Shown: one piece after another, positions 44,575 to 51,658 of the stretch
Position numbering within the stretch: the first letter of the stretch is position 1
Layout: every line of letters begins with the position of its first letter
Assembly (NCBI GenBank): GCA_001767455.1
Contig: MELC01000072.1
Coordinates: 1 to 64,000, forward strand
Source of the DNA: Acidobacteria bacterium RIFCSPLOWO2_12_FULL_66_21
Lineage (GTDB): Bacteria > Acidobacteriota > Vicinamibacteria > Vicinamibacterales > 2-12-FULL-66-21
Length of the DNA: 64,000 nt
Reading direction: 5' to 3'
The notes under the pieces: generated by a model
What the model was told of the DNA's origin: nothing
Databases searched by the model: none
Seen by the model: the letters and a program-made list of their open reading frames with translations, nothing else
Position numbers and translations under genes: made by a program

Positions 44575-47276
44575 TGACGACCCCGACCGGCCCCCTGACC
44601 GGCACCGTCGTCGGCCGTTACCGGATCGGCCCGCTGCTCGGCCGCGGCGGCATGGGCGACGTGTATCGCGCCGAAGATCCCGAGTTGCAGCGCGCGGTCG
44701 CGCTGAAAGTGCTGCCCGACTCGGTCGTCGGCGATCCCGACCGGCTGTCGCGGTTCGTGCAGGAAGCCCGCGCGGCCTCCGCGCTCAACCATCCACATTT
44801 GGTGTCCGTCTACGAGATTGGGAAAGCTCGAGCCACGAGCCACGAGCCACGGGCCACGGCTGCCGTCAGCGGAGCGGTCCACTACATCGCCATGGAGCTC
44901 GTGAAGGGGGACACGCTGCGGCAGATGATCGACGCGCGGCGGCTCGATCTCCGCAAGACGATCGACTACTGCGCGCAGGCGGCGGAGGCCATTGCCGCCG
45001 CGCACGCGGAAGGCATCGTCCATCGCGACCTGAAGCCCGAGAACCTGATGGTCGCCGAGGGGGGTTACGTCAAGGTGCTCGACTTCGGCCTGGCGAAGCT
45101 GCGGGCGGCGCCGGTGGTCGCGCAGGGTGGCGACCAGCCAACGCTCACGGCGGGCACCACGCCCGGCGTCATCATGGGGACCGTCGGCTACATGTCGCCC
45201 GAGCAGGCGCAGGGACTTCCGGTCGATCACCGATCGGACATCTTCTCGTTCGGCTGCGTGCTGTACGAGGCGGCAACCGGCGCGCGTCCATTTCAGGGCG
45301 CGTCGAGCGTGGACACGATGCACCACATCATCCACGACCAGCCCGCGCCGTTGTCGAGCGCCGTCCCTGGAGCGCCCGCCGAGCTGCAGCGGATCGTCCG
45401 CAAGTCGCTCGCGAAGAACCCGGAGGATCGCTACCAGTCCATGAAGGAGCTCGCGATCGATCTGCGCGACCTGCGGCGCGAGCTCGAATCAGGATCGAGT
45501 CCATCCGTGACGGCAGCCGCGCCGTCACGCCCGTGGCGGAAGGCGGTGGCCATTGGCGGCGGCGCCGTGGTTGTCGCCGCGCTCGTCACGGCGGCGGTGC
45601 TGATGCAGGGCCGTCGCGCCGCGACCGGCGAAGCGGCGCGGCCGCTGTCGATCGAGCGCGTCACCGCGAGCGGCAACGTCATCGACGCGGTGATCTCTCC
45701 CGACGGCAAGTACATCGCGTACGTGGAATCGGCGGGCGGGCAGCAGACGCTGTGGCTGCGGCAGACCGGCGGCACGCGGCCGCTGCAGCTCGACCGGCCC
45801 GCGGGAGGCTTCTGGGGCGTCACCTTTTCGAAGGACATGACGTCCGTGTATTACGCCATCAAGAACGCGGCGCAGCCCCTCGGGACGCTCTATACGATTC
45901 CGATACTCGGCGGCTCGCCGCGCCCCTTGCTGAGCGCGATCGACAGCCCCGTGACGTTCTCGCCGGACGGATCGCGGGTCGCGTACTTCCGCATCGAGCC
46001 TGACGGCACCGGCGCGAGCTCGCTGGTCACAGCCGGCGCGGATGGATCGAATCCGCAGGCGCTCGTCACGAAGCGTCCGCCCGAGTTCTTTGCGCCCGGG
46101 TTCTTCGTGGCGCCCACATGGTCGCCTGACGGCCGGGCCATCGCGGCGGCCGTGCGCAACTCGTCCACGCGCGACGCCGGCATCGTCACCATCCACGTGG
46201 ACGATCGATCCGAGCACCCGTTTACCCGGCGCCATGCCGATGCCACCTTCACGGAGTGGCTCCCTGACGGGTCCGGCATCGTGTATGCCGCGCGCGCGTT
46301 CGGCGAGCTGGGCACCGGCAACGGCGGCCAGCTCTGGCTGCAGCCGTATCCGTCTGGCGACGTGCGCCGCATCACCTCGGACATCATCGAGTACCGCACC
46401 GCGAGCATTACCGCCGATGGCCGGTCGCTGCTCACGGTGGGCTTCGAGGCCACCGGCCGGATTTCCGTCCTGCCGGTCGCGGGAGGCGAGGAGCGGCGTG
46501 TCGCATCCGATCGGTACGACGGCAACTCCGGCCTCGCGTGGAATCCCGACGGTCAGCGGATCTTCTACACGCACGTCGTGCGCACGGAGCTCAACATCTG
46601 GTCGAAGAGCATCGACGGCAGCGACCCGCGTGAAGTGGTCACGCGAGTGCGTCCCGGCGGCATCGCCGTGACGTCCGACGGCCGGACGCTCGTGTTCGCG
46701 GCCGAGCGCGATCGCACGATCAAGCTGTGGCGCGCCGACGCCGACGGCAGCAACATTCGGGCAATCGCCTCGGTCTCCGATCCGACGTGGATCACGATCG
46801 CGCCTGACGGACGATGGGTCTTCTTCACATCGTCCATGGGCGGCTCCCCGTCCACGTTCAAGGTGCCGATTGACGGCGGAGAACCGGCGGTCGTCGCGCC
46901 GCTGTTCGAGCGCGCGGCGCTGTCGCGCGACGGGCTCCTCATGGCGGGGGTGTACCGCGAGAACGTGAAGGCCGGCTTGTCGCTGGGGGTGCTGGAGGTT
47001 GCGACCGGCAAGCCGGTCAAGGTGTTCCCGAACTTCGCGCCGGCGACCGGCAGCGGCGGCATCGCGTTCACGCCCGATGGCAAGTCGCTGCTCTACACCA
47101 CCGTCGAGCGCAGCAACGTCTGGAAGCGAGCGCTCGAAGGCGGCGAGCCGGAGAAGGTCACGAACCTGCCGGAGCTGGCGATCATCCGCTTCGCGCTGTC
47201 GCCGGATGGCAAGTCGTTCCTGCTCTGCCGCGGCGCGGTCCTCCGCGATGCCGTGCTGCTCACGAATTTCAGGTAG
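44574..47276 (+). CDS. membrane Ser/Thr kinase with WD40/TolB-like propeller and repeat insertion
   Basis: 900 residues. Kinase 1-300: GRGGMGDVY, VALKVL, VHRDLKPEN, VLDFGLA, MSPEQ. Between VYEIG and HYIAMEL is a 24-residue extra loop, KARATSHEPRATAAVSGAV, coded by a 7-bp repeat. TM helix near 325 (AIGGGAVVVAALVTAAVL), then a beta-propeller outside with SPDGKY, SPDGSR, TPDGKS style repeats (TolB/WD40-like). Presumably an envelope sensor; the propeller may bind peptidoglycan or protein. Kinase motifs are complete, so it should be active. Confidence 0.88.
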   Translation: MTTPTGPLTGTVVGRYRIGPLLGRGGMGDVYRAEDPELQRAVALKVLPDSVVGDPDRLSRFVQEARAASALNHPHLVSVYEIGKARATSHEPRATAAVSGAVHYIAMELVKGDTLRQMIDARRLDLRKTIDYCAQAAEAIAAAHAEGIVHRDLKPENLMVAEGGYVKVLDFGLAKLRAAPVVAQGGDQPTLTAGTTPGVIMGTVGYMSPEQAQGLPVDHRSDIFSFGCVLYEAATGARPFQGASSVDTMHHIIHDQPAPLSSAVPGAPAELQRIVRKSLAKNPEDRYQSMKELAIDLRDLRRELESGSSPSVTAAAPSRPWRKAVAIGGGAVVVAALVTAAVLMQGRRAATGEAARPLSIERVTASGNVIDAVISPDGKYIAYVESAGGQQTLWLRQTGGTRPLQLDRPAGGFWGVTFSKDMTSVYYAIKNAAQPLGTLYTIPILGGSPRPLLSAIDSPVTFSPDGSRVAYFRIEPDGTGASSLVTAGADGSNPQALVTKRPPEFFAPGFFVAPTWSPDGRAIAAAVRNSSTRDAGIVTIHVDDRSEHPFTRRHADATFTEWLPDGSGIVYAARAFGELGTGNGGQLWLQPYPSGDVRRITSDIIEYRTASITADGRSLLTVGFEATGRISVLPVAGGEERRVASDRYDGNSGLAWNPDGQRIFYTHVVRTELNIWSKSIDGSDPREVVTRVRPGGIAVTSDGRTLVFAAERDRTIKLWRADADGSNIRAIASVSDPTWITIAPDGRWVFFTSSMGGSPSTFKVPIDGGEPAVVAPLFERAALSRDGLLMAGVYRENVKAGLSLGVLEVATGKPVKVFPNFAPATGSGGIAFTPDGKSLLYTTVERSNVWKRALEGGEPEKVTNLPELAIIRFALSPDGKSFLLCRGAVLRDAVLLTNFR
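44829..44866. repeat. 7-bp tandem repeat inside the kinase domain
   Basis: CGAGCCA three times, then CGGGCCA. It reads in frame as ARATSHEPRAT and sits in the loop between kinase beta strands 4 and 5. Third in-frame case of a repeat in this window, with ArgG and the activase. Confidence 0.75.
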
Positions 47277-47282
47277 GCGGGA

Positions 47283-47540
47283 CGTGTGAGTAGGCAGCAG
47301 GCAGCGCGCGGCCCGCAGGTAGGCGGCCGTGGACGGATTGCTCGTGTGTCACGCTGCCCGCCGCACTTCTCGGCACCCCTGAGCACCCTTCAGCACCCTT
47401 CAGCACCCTTCAGCACCCTTCAGCACCCTTCAGCACCCTTCAGCACCCCTCAGCACCCCTCAGCACCCCTCAGCACCCCCTCAGCACCCCTCAGCACCCC
47501 TCAGCACCCCTCAAGCACCCCTCGGCACCCCTCGGCATCA
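47283..47540. repeat. 7-bp repeats then 10-bp tandem array (CAGCACCCTT)
   Basis: A short block of AGGCAGC/GGCAGCA units lies at 47286-47300. From 47371 about 16 units of CAGCACCCTT, changing to CAGCACCCCT, run to 47536. It lies between the kinase and the converging repeat-protein gene. No Rho-independent terminator is seen. Nothing is encoded. Confidence 0.85.
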
Positions 47541-47545
47541 ACCTC

Positions 47546-50167
47546 TTACGTGACCCATTGGTTCGTCAGGCGCTTCGCAACCCACTTGCCGGCCTCCTTC
47601 TCCAATTCTACGGTTGCGCCTGAATATCCGATCGTCACCTTGGCGGCGGCTTTCGTCCGTTCGGGATTCGTGAACTCGATTTCGGTGATGACGGGATACG
47701 TTTCGATCTCCCATCCGCCCCAGTGGCCCGGTCGCGCGTGAAAGAACTTGTTCCAGAGCCGGAGAATCTGCATCGAGTCGCCGACCGGCTGATTCGGCGT
47801 GGCCATGATCTGTTTCGGCTCGCGACGGCGCGTGCCGCCAAGGCGGTAGATCATCTGCTCGAGGAAGTCGATTTCCCCGCTGTCGAAGAACAGGGCCTTG
47901 TCATCGCCGCCGAATGCCTGGACGAGCGAGACGCGCACGGGGTCGCCGTCGGGACGCTTCACCGTCACGTCCGCGTTGACGAGCAGGAATGGCGCTGGCG
48001 CCGCCGGAAACGTAAACGCGTTCCAGCGGTCGGCGCCGTAGAGGGCTCCGCCACGCGGCAGGAAGATGGCGCGGCGGATTTCAGCGACGTCCTTTTCCAG
48101 ATCCGTCGCCGGTGTGGACGTGCGCTGGCGCGCGTGCCATTCGGTCAGCGCGCGGGACATCGCGACTTCCGCCGCCGGAGCGTTTCCCTGCTTCCACAAC
48201 AGGCTGGCGCGGGCGATTTTCGCGGCGGTCACCGCGAAGTCGTTCGATTCAGTTACGAGTGCATCGAGCTCCTCGATCGCTGCACGTTCGTCGGCGTCCG
48301 GCCGCTCGACGTCCGCCCGTTGCAGCGCGCGTTCGAGCCGCGCCCGGTGCGCGAGCTCGCGGGCCTGGGGCACCAGTCCGGATTTCGGGTACTGCTCGGA
48401 GAGGCGTCGCAGTTCGGTCAGAGCCTCGGAATGACGTTTGCGGAGGAGCAGCACGCGCCCGCGCTCGAGCCGCGCACCTCCGGGCAGGCTCAAAGAGCGT
48501 TTCAGTTCGGCGATGCGTGGCGCAAGGGAGATCTTCGTCACTTCGAACGTGTCGGTGCGCGGCAGAAATGGATCGCCCGGTTCCGTAGATTGGCTGATGA
48601 ACGTGGTGTATCGCAGTCCGAAGTCGTTGTCCCACGCGGCAAGAGCGCGCTGGTGCTCGACGACGGCTTTCTCGAAGTCGCCGCCAGACTCGTATGCCAG
48701 CGCGGCGTACTCGTGACCCAGCACAACCGCGAGCGGCAGGTCCGGGTGCAGCCGCGCGACATCGAGATATGCGGTGGTGGCTGCATGCGTATCACCGAGG
48801 GCGTTATCGCATTGTCCGGCGCGCACCCGCGCGAGCCACGTCCAGCCGCTCTGCGGATACGAGTCCGCGTACTTGCGGAAGTGCGAGCGCGCGGACGTGT
48901 ACTCTCTGTCCTGGAACTCGAGGGAGGCAAGCGTTGCCAGCGCTTTCCTGTGAAAGAGCCCCTGTCCTTCGGCGCTGAGCGTCGTCAATGCCGCTTTGGC
49001 CTTGCCCACCCACACCCGGTGTTCCGCCGGCGATTCCTTTCCGGGGTTCCGAATGTAATAGTCGGCGCGAAGATATCGGATCGCTGGAGGATCCGGAGCC
49101 CCTCGCTCCAGATCGGAGAGCACGCGATCCACGGCTTCGCGCTCCGGTTCACCTTTCCTGCCGAACAGCTTCGCCAGTTTCGACGTGACGATGTATCCAA
49201 CACCGTTCTGGGCGGTGTGGCTCTCATCCACTGCGAGGTGGGTCCGCACGAATTCCAGGTAACCCGCGATCAGGCGATCCACGTTCTCCGGCGGGATCGT
49301 GGAGTCGTCCGGCATGTAGAAACCGATGACGAGGTCGGGCGCTTTCTTCACCCATTCGCTCGGCGGGTATCGGCCGCTCTCCAGCTCCTTCGCGATCGCG
49401 AGCACGCGCATGAAGCGGTTCGTCGGATCGGCGCCGCGCGGCTCCAGGATGCCGAGCGTGTTTCCGCCGTGCCACTCAGTGCCTTCGTAGTAGAGCGCCT
49501 TGGCGCCGGCCGCGGTGCCCGGATGCTCCTGCGCGAAGGCGTGCAGCGAGTCGATGTGCCCCTGAAGGTTCGCCCGGTAGTCTACAGTCATCGTCTCGTG
49601 CGGCATGAGCGCATCGACTTCCGCGAGCACGGCGGTTTCGGTGCCGCGATACTCCTCGATGAATCTCGTGAGGCGTTCGTGGGCGGCGCGGCGCGAATTC
49701 GGGTCGAATTCACCATCAACGGACAGGAAGAGCCGGGCCGCGCGCGCTGCGTCTTCCCGCGGGAGCGTTGGCAGGATCCGTCGCGCGTCGGCGACAATCT
49801 GCTTCAGCTCGGCCGTCCTCCGGACCGCCTTCTCGTCGTTGCCCCTGAACCGCCAGAGTGCGTCGCCCATCGCCTCGAACGCGTCCGGGATGCGCCGCGG
49901 CTGTCTATCGACGATGGCACGCAGCGCGGTGAAGGCTCTGTCGAAATCCTGCGCCCGCGCGAGCGCCCGAAGGGCTTCGACGCCGGTCGCATCCTCCGCG
50001 ATGCGCCGCGCCGCCAGGTTCGCGTCGAAGCCCCTCCGCTCGAGCGAGAGGATCGCGTAGTCCTGGGGCGGGAATTCCGCCGCGAGCGACTGCGGGTCCG
50101 GGAGCGTGGACGTCGGCGCGGACGCGACAAGAAGGAGGGAAAGCACGAGCAGGGCTGCTTTCTTCAT
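47546..50167 (-). CDS. large secreted helical-repeat (TPR-like) protein
   Basis: 873 residues. Signal peptide MKKAALLVLSLLLVASAPTS. Long helical repeats fill most of it (for example FDRAFTALRAIVDRQPRR and TAYLDVARLHPDLPLAVVLGHEYAALAYESGGDFEKAVVEHQRALAAW), typical of TPR/SEL-like scaffolds. The last 170 residues are beta-rich (ITEIEFTNPERTKAAAKVTIGYSGATVELEKEAGKWV). Probably binds other envelope proteins. GGAGACACC precedes the ATG. No enzyme domain recognised. Confidence 0.75.
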   Translation of the reverse strand: MKKAALLVLSLLLVASAPTSTLPDPQSLAAEFPPQDYAILSLERRGFDANLAARRIAEDATGVEALRALARAQDFDRAFTALRAIVDRQPRRIPDAFEAMGDALWRFRGNDEKAVRRTAELKQIVADARRILPTLPREDAARAARLFLSVDGEFDPNSRRAAHERLTRFIEEYRGTETAVLAEVDALMPHETMTVDYRANLQGHIDSLHAFAQEHPGTAAGAKALYYEGTEWHGGNTLGILEPRGADPTNRFMRVLAIAKELESGRYPPSEWVKKAPDLVIGFYMPDDSTIPPENVDRLIAGYLEFVRTHLAVDESHTAQNGVGYIVTSKLAKLFGRKGEPEREAVDRVLSDLERGAPDPPAIRYLRADYYIRNPGKESPAEHRVWVGKAKAALTTLSAEGQGLFHRKALATLASLEFQDREYTSARSHFRKYADSYPQSGWTWLARVRAGQCDNALGDTHAATTAYLDVARLHPDLPLAVVLGHEYAALAYESGGDFEKAVVEHQRALAAWDNDFGLRYTTFISQSTEPGDPFLPRTDTFEVTKISLAPRIAELKRSLSLPGGARLERGRVLLLRKRHSEALTELRRLSEQYPKSGLVPQARELAHRARLERALQRADVERPDADERAAIEELDALVTESNDFAVTAAKIARASLLWKQGNAPAAEVAMSRALTEWHARQRTSTPATDLEKDVAEIRRAIFLPRGGALYGADRWNAFTFPAAPAPFLLVNADVTVKRPDGDPVRVSLVQAFGGDDKALFFDSGEIDFLEQMIYRLGGTRRREPKQIMATPNQPVGDSMQILRLWNKFFHARPGHWGGWEIETYPVITEIEFTNPERTKAAAKVTIGYSGATVELEKEAGKWVAKRLTNQWVT

Positions 50168-50250
50168 CGGTGTCTCCTGCGTCCATTTAGACAGCAGCCG
50201 CGTCGTCTCGGCTCGCGACCTTCACCGGGACCCCGGCGGTTCAAACCCTG

Positions 50251-50280
50251 TTGGCGAATGAATGGTGAAGGCGCTATGCT
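50251..50280 (+). promoter_or_regulatory. candidate promoter for the pYEATS-linked membrane protein
   Basis: TTGGCG and TATGCT separated by 18 nt; transcription would start near 50287 and give a 22-nt leader to the ATG at 50309. Confidence 0.35.
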
Positions 50281-50308
50281 CTATTATCCGAGAGAGGTTC
50301 AAGCACAG

Positions 50309-50812
50309 ATGAGCGACTTGCTGAACTACGCCTCGTCGCATCGCGGTGGCGCCGCGGTCGTCGTTGTCCTTGTGTTCAGCCTCATCGCGGTCATCCAGTG
50401 GCTTGCCTGGATATTCGAATTTGGACGGTTCGACCGCCGTTCCGCTCCTCAGCGCCCCACGAACCCGCTGCGATACGTTGCGGCCAACTTCTTTGTCGAG
50501 ATCATCAATGACTTTCGCCATCTGTTGGCGCTCGTCATGGTGCTCCTGTTCGCGGTCGCCCTCGCAATCGGGATGTATCCGGGCGTAAGGGCATGGGACG
50601 TGCAGAAGCTCGCGACCGGGATCCAGGCGGTCGCCGCGGCGCTCGGGGGCCTCATCGGGTCGATCATCGGGTACTACTTCGGCGAGTCGGCGGCCACACG
50701 CACGAATGCTCGCCCCACAGGGGACACGGCGCCCAGGCAAGCGGCACCTGAGGCCGGGCAGTCGGACATCGTTCAGGCACCGGCGCCACCGGAGCCACCC
50801 GCCCAGGGCTGA
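50309..50812 (+). CDS. small membrane protein next to pYEATS-like gene
   Basis: 167 residues, about three hydrophobic segments: VVVVLVFSLIAVIQWLAWIF, LLALVMVLLFAVALAIGMYPG and a Gly-rich GLIGSIIGYYFGES. Then a Pro/Ala tail. No enzyme motif. It resembles the membrane partners found beside pYEATS proteins. The ORF runs earlier, but the promoter suggests ATG 50309. The pYEATS-like gene starts 36 nt after its stop. Confidence 0.65.
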   Translation: MSDLLNYASSHRGGAAVVVVLVFSLIAVIQWLAWIFEFGRFDRRSAPQRPTNPLRYVAANFFVEIINDFRHLLALVMVLLFAVALAIGMYPGVRAWDVQKLATGIQAVAAALGGLIGSIIGYYFGESAATRTNARPTGDTAPRQAAPEAGQSDIVQAPAPPEPPAQG

Positions 50813-50848
50813 GGCCGCAGACACGCCTTAGCGCAGGTGAATCGCGAT

Positions 50849-51226
50849 ATGGCAGCAGTGAAGAGAACGCTCTCGATTGAAGTAAGAGACTCGTTGTTCG
50901 ATCCGGACTGCACGGACCGTGTGGCGCTGTTTCGCCGTCGCCCGTCGGGCGACACTCTTTACAGGGTCTTCATCTATCTGGAGGGGCCGGACCTGCCCTT
51001 CGTCAACGAAGTGACGTATCGGCTGCACGAGACTTTTTCACCCCCGACGCGCGCCATCACCAGAAGCGTGAGCAACTCCCGCTGCAAAATCACGATCTGG
51101 ACCTGGGGCATATTCACGGTCCGGGCGACGATCGGTGACAAGACCGAGGGGCAGATCACGATCACGCACGACCTCACCTACGGGCAGCAGATAAGCGCGC
51201 CCGAGACCGTGCTCAAAGCGGGATAG
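50849..51226 (+). CDS. pYEATS-like domain protein
   Basis: 125 residues. VTYRLHETFSPPTRAITRSV ... ITIWTWGIFTVRATIGDKTEGQITITHDL is the pattern of the prokaryotic YEATS fold: a hydrophobic-aromatic strand, WGxF and a DG-like turn. It is a beta-sandwich probably binding acylated protein or a small ligand. Start ATG 50849 with AGGTGA 8 nt upstream; GTG 50837 also possible. Sits next to a TM protein, as in pYEATS signalling/conflict modules; exact role unknown. Confidence 0.65.
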   Translation: MAAVKRTLSIEVRDSLFDPDCTDRVALFRRRPSGDTLYRVFIYLEGPDLPFVNEVTYRLHETFSPPTRAITRSVSNSRCKITIWTWGIFTVRATIGDKTEGQITITHDLTYGQQISAPETVLKAG

Positions 51227-51255
51227 CTCCGCATCTGCCGCCCGCCGCGCCGGTC

Positions 51256-51307
51256 TTGACAGCGGTCCTCCCCTTCCATTAGTCTCCCATCGTCTGTCGA
51301 TGGGAGA
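51256..51307 (+). promoter_or_regulatory. PadR promoter with perfect 10-bp inverted repeat over the ribosome site
   Basis: TTGACA at 51256-51261 is a perfect -35. The -10 is weak (CATTAG/TTAGTC). TCTCCCATCG at 51283-51292 and CGATGGGAGA at 51298-51307 form a perfect 10-bp inverted repeat with a 5-nt loop; the right arm carries the GGGAG ribosome site of the padR gene. It can serve as DNA operator or as RNA hairpin blocking translation. Confidence 0.55.
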
Positions 51308-51312
51308 GTGAC

Positions 51313-51645
51313 ATGAAGGCCGTTCCACCCGATCTGCTGCCGGGCACGCTGGACATGATCATCCTGCGGGTGATCGCCGGCGGGGCGATGCACGGATACG
51401 GCATCGCGCAGCGGCTGCGCGAGCTGTCCGACGACGTGCTCGTCGTCGGCGAGGGCTCCCTGTACCCGGCGCTGCAGCGGCTGCTGCTGAACGAGTACGT
51501 GCGCGCCGAGTGGGCGCCTTCCGAGAACAATCGCCGCGCGCGGTACTACACGCTCACGCCGGCCGGACGCAGGCATCTGCAGGCCGAACGCACCGAATTC
51601 ACCCGCCTGATCGGCGCCATCCAGCGCGTGCTCGAAACCGCCTGA
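51313..51645 (+). CDS. PadR family transcriptional regulator
   Basis: 110 residues. Winged helix typical of PadR: LLPGTLDMIILRVIAGGAMHGYGIAQRLREL, then GEGSLYPALQRLLLNEYVRAEWAPSENNRRARYYTLTPAGRRHL. These regulators usually repress the gene next door until a drug or stress compound binds. The 869-residue ADOP permease gene is 13 nt downstream, so it is the probable target, and the inverted repeat overlapping its own ribosome site probably gives autoregulation. Confidence 0.92.
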   Translation: MKAVPPDLLPGTLDMIILRVIAGGAMHGYGIAQRLRELSDDVLVVGEGSLYPALQRLLLNEYVRAEWAPSENNRRARYYTLTPAGRRHLQAERTEFTRLIGAIQRVLETA

Positions 51646-51658
51646 AGGAAGGGGACCC

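Noticed and set aside
47723-50812. 1029-residue plus-strand ORF
   Set aside because: Only the last 168 codons are a gene (50309-50812); the rest is antisense to the repeat-protein gene.
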